From Glandiceps talaboti (taxonomy: Eukaryota > Hemichordata > Enteropneusta > Spengelidae), in assembly GCF_964340395.1 (NCBI RefSeq), contig NC_135563.1:20013151-20077150 (forward strand): a stretch of DNA of 64,000 bases. The letters run 5' to 3'. Of the stretch, positions 10,893-28,005 are shown piece after piece. Every line of letters starts with the position of its first letter. Position 1 is the stretch's first letter. The translations under genes and the position numbers were made by a program. The notes below the pieces were generated by a model. The model searched no databases. It saw nothing but the letters and a program-made list of their open reading frames with translations, and was not told the DNA's origin.

Positions 10893-13800
10893 GCAAATCA
10901 GAAGAAATAAGACGTATAATGAGGTACATTCAAAACCCATTAGATATCCTACGCTCATATGGAACGTATGCATTGTCTTAGCTTTCCGATTAGGCCTCAT
11001 GGAGACCGTTCCACACACGAGGCCACAGAAAGCAGTCCTAACAATTTGCATCTTGCTTCCTATTCTGTAGGAAAGCTGAAGACAGGTCGCCGAATCGACC
11101 TATTCAACTGTCATCGGTTTTGGATTGACTTTGAAAATTTTAGACAGGGAAAATTGAATTAAGGATGTAATGGTGCGTATATGAATTGATACGTTAAACG
11201 TTTACATTTCGAATAATGAATAATCCGCTACAGTTATTTAACCTAATACGTTGCTTCAATGCTATTAAGGTCGCGTGGCTATGGCTGAAAGAAAAAAAAG
11301 CGAGGCAGAATTAAACATTTCACATTAATGTCTTAAACAACAAAGGAAACATAAAGCTAAATGGGAATTAAAAGAAAATCTAGTTTGTATCATTAAATTA
11401 GATGTACTGCGCATGCCTGGTGCTGTATTAGGGAATTGAAGTCCCAAAGCGGGTCTAGAGTGGTAAAGCCTTTGTTCCATTGAACAATAAAATAAACAAG
11501 TACAAAAATGTAATTGCTATCTTCGACAGACACATCGAACGACCCACTCTGATAACGTCGGCTGTTATTGTGCTATATCGCGATGCAAATTAGCACCGGG
11601 AAATATTTCCGCTGCAGCACACGAGAAAAGAGAAGAACACAAATTACTAGGAAATTGAGTGCCGGATTATGCAACCACTTGAAGCAGAAATCAATTCGTT
11701 TTTGGCCTCCACACATTTTATGAAGGCAAAGCATAATCAATAAAGCCCAATGGACCTTTAAGAGTGTCAACTTGCAAAACATGGCTGTTAAACCAAAACC
11801 CACCTTTGCCAAACCAAGACGAACGGTAAAGGATATCACGTTACACGCATTTATTCATTTGCTGAGAAACCCCGTCTTTGTGCTGTTCGTTCAATCAACA
11901 ATAATAGTGAACTGGAAAAGTAACATTAGGGATGTGACTTATCGCTGTTATAGTCCACTAGACACCTTTCTAGATTAATCAGCTCTCGAATAATTATAAA
12001 ATTGCATTATAATGGAAATAAACACATTTTTGTGAGAATAGAATAGCATCGTAATGACGTCATCCGTCATTTAACTGAACATAAGAAATTACATAACGCT
12101 TGTTATTCATAATGGAATTAGCTTTACAGTCAGTGGCGGAGTGTGAAACATGAAGCACTAAGCGATAACAGGTTTAGGGACTCCGCTTTGAATGACGATT
12201 CAGGGTAATAAGACAGCATTGTAGTTGTTGCGAATTGCAAAATAATCGGCAAAAGTGCATGACTGAGGGAAAGATTTATTTAAGGTTATCGACTCAGATA
12301 TTGGACAGAAAAGTGAAAGGACGGTTTATGATTTGTATAAATCGGATTAGAAATGGTCGTACATCGACATTGCGTTAATTGGAATCGTCCTCAATGATAT
12401 CAAAATGTCTAGGGATAGCTGTTATCAAATGGACAAGTCTCAATCGACATACTAGTACCAATCGATTTCTACCCATATATTGGGGATTGTCATGCTGACA
12501 ACGATGTTGCCATAGTCTAACTCAATACAGTGTAACTTTAGATACACAGAAAATGGATTTATTTTTAGAACCAGTCCGCAGGAATCCCTGTCTACATCGC
12601 AAACGTTTGCATGAAATACGCGGCATTTTCATTGCAAGTACGCTTAGCACACACTGTCACACACACATAATATACAAATGTATTACAAATACAGTTGGAC
12701 ATTGCATAGGTTTCAAATCCGTCTATCCGAAATTTTAATAAATATATGCGACTACTGCCCAATTTCCTCTCTTAATAAGATCAGAGAACGCATAAACTAA
12801 ATTTAGATTTAATTTTTATTATTTGGAAAGTTTGATTACAATTCTACTTTTCATCTACTTTCCATAAACAATATGGAAGTCATAAAGTCACGCATTCTAT
12901 GCTGCACAACTTGATCTGACATCAATGTCGTTTGCTTGTTGCAGAATAAATATAGTAATTGGGTTCATACAACGCGCAATGTTCCCAAAGCACCATCTAT
13001 TGAGACGACTTTCAACAGCGTTTCCGCAATAGAAAATGCCGCGGTGTTTCATTCGAAATAGACGACAATAATAAAAGCTCTATGAAGTGAGTTGGTTGAT
13101 AGAGAGAGTATCAGCGACTTAACAAACATTCAATGAAGGCTAAACGTTGTTATGGAAACCCAATGGCGTCCGGTATTTCAAACTGGCAATGTTCTACTAG
13201 CTTCCTCTAGAAGAGCGCATGTCATTCTCTGAAACACAGCCTTTTTCGTAGAACCCTGGCGGCCTCAAATCTTAACAAAATCGACATATTATGACTCCCA
13301 TTTCTCGGTGTAATTAGGGGTCACTACCACCTGTGAAGGAGTAGGCAATAAATTAGAAACTATCATACATTCGTGAGTGAGGCCTGTCGTTCAACACTCA
13401 CACGGTCAGACACGATTGCCATTCCCTGCGACGCCAGTCATAGAACACTTTTAATTCGGCTGTAAAATTGATAAAAAATTCAGCTGTAACGTATCTGGTG
13501 TGTAGTGTGACCACAGCGATATCGCATTTAGCAAAAAACCACAATCATTTTAGATGTCAAATTCTACATGGAGACAATTTATGCCATAGTAACGACCCTT
13601 GTTCCTAAATTAAAAATTAAATGTAATTGTCAGTTTCAATTAGGGTTGGAGGCAAAACTGTGCCCCCACTTAGTCCTTTTATTCCGAGTACTTTTATAAG
13701 CAATACTGTTCCATCGACAATATGTAATAGGGGTTATACCTATAGCCGTTATGGCAAAACGAAATGGTAGTACGTTTCTTGAGGCAAGAACCTGACCTAA

Positions 13801-16800
13801 TGTAGAGATTATAAAATCAGTTCACGGACAGTATCCAGAGACACCATTTCGTTCACATCAGTCGAGACATGTGATTCAACAGCACTTAGTTATACTTATG
13901 TTGTAAATCATTTAGGAAAAATATGACGCGGTTTTATTTATTTATTAATAAATTGATTATGTCTTAGCTCAGTATTAAGACAGGCTTAGTAACACGTAAT
14001 CCACGATGGTTGAGATATAGTAATATGTAATATGCTGCCTAATGCATATTCCATACAAGGCAGGGCAGAATTTGTACACTGGTTTATTCTTCAATTATAG
14101 TACAGTAAATACATTTCTTTCATTCATGACAATAACATGAAAATTCTATTAATTCCGTCAGTAAACAAACTTTACACGACGACATGTCTCGCGAATCGAT
14201 TGCCAGCAAACATCAGCCTTCACACTAACATTGTTCTGTGATTTACATAGGATACTATCCTATGACACATTCAGTTATTGCGGTCAACAAAACATTGATA
14301 AGAAATTTCATTTGACTTTCTTTCATTTGCCAATCAGGCCAAAAATAAAGTTAATTTAGGCGATTTACTGTAGGTATTATTAGGATTTCAATGCCTGTTT
14401 GTTGTACTCATGTATGTTATATTAAAACACTAGATGTGTGTTCAAATATTGGCTGAGAACTCCAATATCATACGTATTTAACATTTGCTGTGACCCGAAG
14501 TCTGAACTTTAAATTGAAACAGCGGTTGACTGTACACTGGGCAGATCGGCTTGTTAGTGAGCTGATCATATTGCGCTTGTCGGATTCCTAAATTACAAGT
14601 ATAATTGCAACGATTAAGCCGTCGATATTTTTTTCATGAAATGTGTATTCACAGTTATGTTGGCAATCAAAAAGTTTGACTGCACAACGTGGGAAACAAA
14701 CTCTCAGCACTGCTGCCGTTAAAGAATCACGGCCGTGAATGATAGAAAAAGACAAACTGGGATCTTGTCGTCTGTTGAAATATTGACGTGCACTAAAATA
14801 CAGCAATTTCAATCTGGTATCGTTATTACTGGCTTTTATACCGCCAGTCAGGCAATCCGTTGCTAGAGGCGATGTCTAAGGGTAATGTACTCATGCTGAT
14901 CAAAACGAACTATCGCGTATTTCTTAACGACTCTATCGGAAAATTTGAACTTTATGTGAAAAGCTCTCGAGGGAAACGTCTTTGACGTGGCAGAAAAAAA
15001 TCAGAGTAGTCAGTTTGGCGAAATCACCAGCTGTTATTTTAGCCTTTCCCCAATTTTAGTAAATTACATCTATGGGGAGATTGGCAATATCTAAGTTCGC
15101 CTCCGATCACTCTGTGTTTATAACTGCAGGACAACAGAGGTTAGGAAAGGCCATGATTCTACCCTTATAAGACAGGTTAACGCATTTCATGGAACCACTG
15201 AGAACGAGAACGAGGAAATTTCACTGATCTATTCCAAAGAGAAAATGGTGCAGTTGGTATTTCAGTCAACAAATTGAAAACCTATGCACGGGGGATCACA
15301 GGCGTTTTGATTGGGCGCTTATTAGGTTGGCGTCCAGTTCGATTCATAGACAGTAGAGGTCGACTTGCCTGTATGCAACCGACATATGCATCGTCTTGTC
15401 TAAAGTCTTTGTTGTCATGGCAACTAGGAAAACGAAAAGAAACTTTAATCACTCGGAAGTCTAAAGACGAGAACGCGACTGAGTAAAGTAGTCAATTGCA
15501 GGAAAAATACTCATCCGGTCCTCATGCAGACTGGCAATAGACCGGCGACACCGGTAGAGGGTTAAATTTGTCCCCGTTTTTAATGCAAAACATAAAAAAA
15601 TAACCAGAGGGTAGTACCGCCTGTGCTAATATCAACGATGTTGTATGGTAATTTCATAAGATGGGTGTTGAATAAAACATTATCAGCTATGAGGAAAGCC
15701 ACTCAGGTTTAAACTTTCACCTTAATATATATATGATTGAAATAGGGAACGACACCATACATGGTATGGCACCAGTGAAGAATTGGGACAAGCCATGTTT
15801 TCCGTGTGTATTAATACAGTTCAGCCCATGAAATATGGATGTAGCATATTGATGGTGCACAATATAATGAATAAACACCTGACGTAATTACCTCGATTCT
15901 GACTTTTCGATCTTCAAAAGAATCTATTTTTAGATTCATACTAGGAGGTACTCTAAATGTAACACAGCAACACAGTTTTACCGTGTGCGAATGAATCGTA
16001 AATTTTGCCTTAGCACAAGTGTACGTGTACATTTCACATCGCGTTAAAAAGGGGTCGATTCATGGCAGCTGCTATTTTGTGCGGTTTAATTATTTCCTAG
16101 TTCCACTGCTATTTATTTATGCAAATCCCAAGAGCAGGCGATTTTAAATCCCCACCTTAAGATAAAGTCTAATCCCGTAGATTAAGATTTTTAATAACAT
16201 GACCTTAAATCTGCTTCATTTTGACATGCCGTGTTTTGACGATGTAATTTCAGCATATGTTACTCTGCTGACAATATCACCTGATAGATATGTGCTGTGG
16301 GCAGTTGCTCAATGGTTGGCTGCTTAGATTCCTACTAGCTGTCAGGATAATGAAAAGTGCCCCATTTTTGTCCATCTATGTGACTTGTGAGACAAACAGA
16401 GATTCAGCTTGGCTGGTTTGGTTAGTGCCACAACGCCCCTGTTCGTGCGTCGGGGACCGTTTTAATACAGATGCCCCTGGGAAAACACAGTGTGATGCAG
16501 AAATTGTAATGGGGAAATGTTGAATGCACCGAGACATAAAATATCATTCTATTTATGCCTGTTTGTCCTTTGATCTGCTTCTTTATCTCCACTAAACACC
16601 TGAATGAATCGTAAAAATGCTATAATATTACACAGTGGCTCTAAAAGTAACAACTTAAAGTTTTAAATAATAGAACAACCAAAACAAAAATGTTTTAAAT
16701 ATGTGCCACTATACTATAACCACATTTCAAGATTTTGACTGAGTAGAATACAACGTGAAATTGTTGTTTTGAATATTGGCAGTAAAGGATCGGTCACTGC

Positions 16801-17999
16801 GATGTAAAGAGGTTTGGATCTGAATTATTTGGACATGGTCAGAAAACCCATCTCTAAAAGGGTAATAAAATAAGTCGACATCGTTAGGAAATGGTTATTC
16901 CTAATTTACGGTTATGCGAATTGCGCATATTAATATAGTAACTTCTAAAACATACAGGTGTGTATGTTATATGAACTATATTCTATGCACTGATACAAAT
17001 TAAGAAAAAAACAAACAATGAATCGACGTGAAACATCGTCTATCACAAATGAACAGAAAACGTTTTTGTTTGAATACTACAAGGAAGACTAAAAGATTCT
17101 TGCATTTTTAGTTGGTTTTCAAGTCCTGAATGAAAACATCCACTTTTCAGGCACAAATAACCTGCCTGCTGACTGGATATGTGACTCTGCTATATTTTAT
17201 CGTTCATCATCATGAGTCACAGAGAGACAGTCTATAGACAAGCTAGAGCAACAAGGATCTACTCTGACGCAGCATTCTCATTGTGTTCTGCGATTGACTT
17301 TTTGTACGGATTTGACGAGACGCGAGCTTAGTAAAGTATTCTCCTATTAGTTAAGTGTGCTTACCGCTGTAATTTGGATCCGTCCATTGATGAAATCATC
17401 AGATGTTACATAGTGATGAGTAGTCAAGCCCAGAGGCTGACATTTGGAATAAAAATAAACATTAGAGCATGTCCACACATATTTTATGAGGTAGAAAGGA
17501 ATTACAAACATCTATAGCAACGGGACACAAGGGGCAAAATCATAATATTAGTTTCAAAAACTATTCGAGTTGGAGTGGCTAGACATCCTTAAGATGTATG
17601 GTTTCAAAATGAAAGCTTACGTCATCATTCTAATACTATTTGCAGTAATAAGGGATAACCTTTGGTTGACGTAATCAAAGAAAAAACATTACATGAAAAA
17701 TATATTTTTTTAAATCCCATAAAAGCCTAGCGATGACGTTATTATCTACACTCACATCATCTCTCTGTCTCTCTCCCCTCCACCCTCTCTCTTCTCTGTT
17801 CATACCTACTGCCAACAATATTTTGACTAATCATTAATCAGTGCATCACCCATTCTTCTCTCAGACTGCTGCAAAAGTAGCTTTTTGTGAATTGCCACCT
17901 GTATGCTTAACCTCTAACCGCTGCATCGTAACACTCTGCATAGCCAGGTCCATATAGCTATAAACCTATTGTTAGGTCTGCATACGTCATTGTACTACG
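10893..17999. other. Unannotated AT-rich DNA
   Basis: Scattered frames of 60-90 codons occur on both strands, but none carries a recognisable domain, signal sequence or repeat. Two small structures were seen: a 19-bp near-perfect palindrome (CATAGGATA-C-TATCCTATG) at 14246-14264, and a pyrimidine-only patch at 17761-17801. Confidence 0.45.
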
Positions 18000-20640
18000 T
18001 ATACATGTACATTAGTATATCTACTGCATCTTCTAGTTATTTAAGGACCACTGTCTGTAAACTACATTGCTAAGTCTTAAATTTGTGGATTACTATCGAC
18101 AGTGTCTCTATCGACATTTGTTTAGAGAAAACTGTCATATAGGGATGACAACGGTTCATTTCTATGTTACTTCTGCGATATTTACTAACTACACATTGTC
18201 TATACATAGTAATCACTGCAACGTGATGTCCAATAGTTCGTTGTTTATACTTTACTGCAGCCATATTTATTTATTACACGTTGTTTATACTTACTGTAAC
18301 AATGATGTCTAATATTCGCAGTCTATGTTTACTGCAGCATTATTTACTGATTACACATTGTATATACATCATTGTCATTGCTGCAACGTGATGTTTACTA
18401 CTTTTCGTCTATGTTTTACTGCAGCGATATGATTAACTACACGTCATCTATAGTTACTGCAATAATTGTGCCTAATGGTTCATTCTGTTTGCTGCAGCGA
18501 TATTTGTTTACCGCACATTGTCTGTACATTGGAGTTACTGCAACAATGGTGTGCCTTATGTTTGTTGTCTTCGTTCACCACTGCAATATTTATTGACTAC
18601 ATGTTGTCTATAGCTGCAGCAATAATGGTGTTCAATGGTTCAACTTCAATGCTCACTGCTGTGATATGATTGTCTATACACTGTAGTTACTGTAACACGA
18701 TGCTTAATGGCTCGTTGTCTATATTTACTCCAGCCGATGATTATTGACGACAAATTTTCTATACATTGTAGTTACTGCAATGTGATGACTAATGGTTCGT
18801 TGTCTATGCTTACTGAAGTGCTATTATTAACTACACATTGTATATAGTTACTGCAACAAACAATGATGCCTTATAGTTATTTGTCTATGTTTACTGCAGT
18901 TGACTACTCATTGTCTATACATTGTAGTTACTGCAACGTGATGACTAATGGTTCGTTGTTTATGCTTACTGAAGTGCTATTATTGACTACACATTGTATA
19001 TAGTTACTGCAACAATGATGCCTTATGGTTATTTGTCTATGTTTACTGCAGTTGACTACTCATTGTCTATACATTGTAGTTACTGCAACGTGATGACTAA
19101 TGGTTCGTTGTTTATGCTTACTGAAGTGCCATTATTGACTGCACATTGTCTATAGTTACTGCAATAGTGCCCTATGATTAGTTGTATATGTTTACTGCAG
19201 TTGACCACACATTGTAGTTACTGCAACGTGATGACTAATCGTTCGTTGTTTATACTTACTGAAGTGCCATTATTGACTGCACATTGTCTATAGTTACTGC
19301 AATAGTGCCCTATGATTAGTTGTCTATGTTTACTGCAGATGACTATACATTGTGTATACATTGTAGTCACTGCAACGTGATGACTAATGGTTCGTTGTTT
19401 ATGCTTACTGAAGTGCCATTATTGACTACACATTGTCTATAGTTACTATAACAATGATGCCTTATGGTTAGTTGTCTATGCTTACTGCAGTATTATTTAT
19501 TGAGGATACATTGTCTATATATTGTAGTTACTGCAACGTGATGACTAATGGTTCGTTGTCTATACTTACTGAAGTGCCATTATTGACTCCACATTGTATA
19601 TGGTTACTGCAATAGTGCCCTATGATTAGTTGTCTATGTTTACTGCAGTTGACTACTCATTGTCTATACATTGGCTATACATTGTAGTTACTGCAACGTG
19701 ATGACTAATGGTTCGTTGTCTATACTTACTGAAGTGCCATTATTGACTCCACATTGTATATGGTTACTGCAATAGTGCCCTATGATTAGTTGTCTATGTT
19801 TACTGCAGTTGACTACTCATTGTCTATACATTGGCTATACATTGTAGTTACTGCAACGTGATGACTAATGGTTCGTTGTCTATACTTAGTGAAGTGCCAT
19901 TATTGACTGCACATTGTCTATAGTTACTGCAATAGTGCCCTATGATTAGTTGTATATGTTTACTGCAGTTGACTACACATTGTCTATACATTGTAGTTAC
20001 TGCAACGTGATGACTAATGGTTCGTTGTCTATGCTTATTGAAGTGCTATTATTGACTACACATTGTCTATAGTTACTGCAACAATGATGTCTTATGGTTA
20101 TTTGTCTATGTTTACTGCAGTATTATTTATTAACGACACATTATCTATACATTGTAGTTACTGCAACGTGATGACTTATGATTTGTTGTCTATAGTTACT
20201 GCAATAGTGCCCAATGATTAGTTGCCTATGCTTACTGCACTTGACTACACAATTGTCTACACATTGTAGTTACAGCAACAATGGTACCTAATGACTCCTT
20301 GTCTCTGTTTACTGCAGCGATATTTTTTTCTCCTACACATTGTCTTTACATTGTAGTTACTGCAACAATGGTGCCTTATGTTGGTTGTCTTTGTTCACTG
20401 CTGCAATATTTATTGACTACATGTTGTCTATAGCTGTAGCAACAATGGTGTTCAATGGATCGTCTTCTATACTTACTGCTGCAGCGATGTTTATCGTCAC
20501 ATATCGTCTACAGTGCTTGTTAAAGTATCGTGTCGTATGCATATGTACTGAAAAATTAACTCCGATTGCAAATTGTCCTAACCCTTTTACAACACTGTGC
20601 ATTATAAAATGTTGGCTGGAATACTAACTATAGCTATTGC
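18000..20640. repeat. Dimeric tandem repeat, period about 140-160 bp
   Basis: A shared anchor (GATGACTAATGG and close variants) recurs at 18784, 18940, 19092, 19230, 19379, 19540, 19700, 19860, 20009 and 20170, so the spacing is 138-161 bp. Each unit holds two diverged half-units of about 75 bp with the phrases TTGTCTATA, GTTACTGCAAC and TTTACTGCAG. Three central units have exact 160-bp spacing. Copies at both ends (18.0-18.7 and 20.2-20.6 kb) are degenerate. Short open frames inside it are not conserved between units, so it is treated as non-coding. Confidence 0.9.
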
Positions 20641-21217
20641 AACACAATTTATCGGCAGATTATTCCCTACATAGTGCTACGAGAACTATATATATAAATA
20701 GTATATGAGAAATGACATCAGATCTATCGGATAAGAGATTTAATTTACTTAATCACGTATTAACAATTAATTAATGACACAGTTGTTTTTCAATGTGCAT
20801 TGATTAAATCAAATCAGCAGTTTGATATATTCCATAATTTGAATACAGTAATCAGTCCTTGTTTTGTGTAACAATGTCCGTACATAAATCTCTCAACGTA
20901 GTATGCCATCTCTATAAATTTCAAGTCCAAGCACGTCTCCTGGAAAATTAGTTAAACTTTGTATTGACAGGAAAATTGCTATGTGGTTTGTTGGAGCGAA
21001 CCAGCCCCTTGAACAAGTTAGGTGAAAGAGATGAATGGACGGTGATTGAAAATAGCTGGATTGGTTAATGTGTTAATATCAATGGAGAAATTAATTGAAG
21101 ATTTCATTATCGTATTATCATGTATCAAATTAATGTTAGTATCTTATAATAAGACCACCTTTACAATATTCACATGTACATTCACACAAAAAAACATTTC
21201 TAAATATAGGCTTTAGC
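20641..21217. other. Unannotated AT-rich DNA
   Basis: Nothing recognisable is seen between the dimeric repeat and the (TGTA)n tract. Confidence 0.45.
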
Positions 21218-21467
21218 GTATGTATGTATGTATGTATGTATGTATGTATGTATGTATGTATGTATGTATGTATGTATGTATGTATGTATGTATGTATGTA
21301 TGTATGTGTGTATGTGTGTATGTGTGTATGTGTGTATGTGTGTGTATGTGTGTATGGATGTATGGATGTATGTATGTATGTATGTATGTATGTATGTATG
21401 TATGTATGTATGTATGTATGTATGTATGTATGTATGTATGTATGTATGTATGTATGTATGTGTGTAC
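21218..21467. repeat. (TGTA)n microsatellite with TGTGTA interior
   Basis: About 250 bp of TGTA repeats, with a central segment (about 21305-21365) of TGTG and GGATGTAT variants between purer flanks. Read on the minus strand it is (TACA)n. The long Tyr/Val/Cys/Met and His/Thr/Tyr/Ile frames on both strands come from the repeat. Confidence 0.97.
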
Positions 21468-22047
21468 ATAATACATATACGTTAACATGTGTATGTTAAA
21501 GGTACATATGTACATGTAGGTATATTTGAATGTGTGTATTTTAGTTTGCAGCTATCCCACTGTTGATCAACCTATATCTCAAATTGTGTAAATATGAAAT
21601 ATGTTGTGTTTTCAAAACGCCAACTGTTTATTCTGTGAATGTTACTATCCAGCCTGGGTTTTAATAAAACACTTCTTGTTTAAAGAGACTGTATGTATTA
21701 TGTGCCTCGCTTCAGTGGACGATTGTAAGTTTTAAAGTCAACGCTAATACCATCTGTTCGCTGTCACATTCTCTAGTTTTGATAGACACTTAGTAGTGGG
21801 CTTCTAAGTATATACTATTGTATCATTTAATATCAATCAAGTATACCTTTTATTCTGACAATAACAATCTTCGTTCTCATTTCATAACAAAGCTATTAAA
21901 GGTCGTTTCTGAATTCAAACAATGTTTTTGATGACGTCAAACTTAATAACTATATTACTATGTAATAGCGGTTGCGGCGACGACGGCGACTACAATGACA
22001 ACGATGGTGATATCACGGGGACGACGACAACGACGATGGTGAGATTG

Positions 22048-22048
<1 letters not shown>
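21468..22048. other. Unannotated DNA
   Basis: No gene is seen. An exact CRE octamer TGACGTCA lies at 21932-21939, without other promoter features. Confidence 0.4.
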
Positions 22049-22124
<76 letters not shown>

Positions 22125-22206
22125 GTGATGACGACGACGATGATGATGATGGTGAGGATGAGGATGAGGAGGAGAGGGGAGAGGAGGAGGAGGAGGACGA
22201 TGATGT
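22049..22206. repeat. (GAT)n / (GGA)n trinucleotide tract
   Basis: A long pure GAT run grades into GAC, GGT and then purine-only GAGGAG repeats. In the three frames of each strand it reads as poly-Met/Asp, poly-His or poly-Ile. A 145-codon minus-strand frame across it (21990-22427) has a poly-His core and no recognisable domain outside it. Confidence 0.95.
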
Positions 22207-27412
<5,206 letters not shown>

Positions 27413-27432
27413 ATATGTATATATATATATAT

Positions 27433-27636
27433 TGATACGGTATAAGGAATTTATAATACAATCGAATCAAATCATCGAGCCACAAAGAGTTTGGGCACGT
27501 CATTAAGGTTTTGACTAGCTTGCTTTACAAATGTAATGAATATCTCCCCATCTCTGATAAATGACTCAACTTGTAGCATGTACATGATAGACAATAAAGT
27601 GATTCTGGCCAAGACGTTTGGCTCAGATTTTCAGAC
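27433..27636. other. Unannotated spacer
   Basis: Unique sequence between the AT-flanked module and the tetranucleotide array. No feature was recognised. Confidence 0.4.
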
Positions 27637-27914
27637 TGTATGTATGTATGTATGTATGTATGTATGTATGTATGTATGTATGTATGTATGTATGTATGTA
27701 TGTATGTATGTATGTATGTATGTATGTATGTATGTATGTACGTACGTATGTACGTACGTACGTACGTACGTACGTACGTACGTACGTTTGTATGTATGTA
27801 TGTATGTATGTATGTATGTATGTATGTATGTATGTATGTATGTATGTATGTATGTATGTATGTATGTATGTATGCATGCATGCATGCATGCATGCATGCA
27901 TGCATGCATGCATG

Positions 27915-27962
<48 letters not shown>

Positions 27963-28005
27963 CGTGCGTGCGTGCGTGTGTGTGCGTGCCTGCCTGCCTG
28001 TGTGT
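27637..28005. repeat. Compound tetranucleotide array TGTA-CGTA-TGTA-TGCA-TGCC-TGCG
   Basis: About 370 bp keep a strict 4-bp register while the unit changes in blocks: TGTA (27637-27740), CGTA (to about 27787), TGTA (to 27871), TGCA (27872-27912), TGCC (27913-27960), then TGCG/TGTG/TGCC. Long frames on both strands (up to 168 codons) are pure repeat products. The CGTA and TGCA blocks are self-complementary. Confidence 0.97.

Noticed and set aside
12055-12062. Exact CRE octamers TGACGTCA at 12055, 21932 and 44286
   Set aside because: About one is expected by chance in 64 kb, and none lies at a recognisable promoter.
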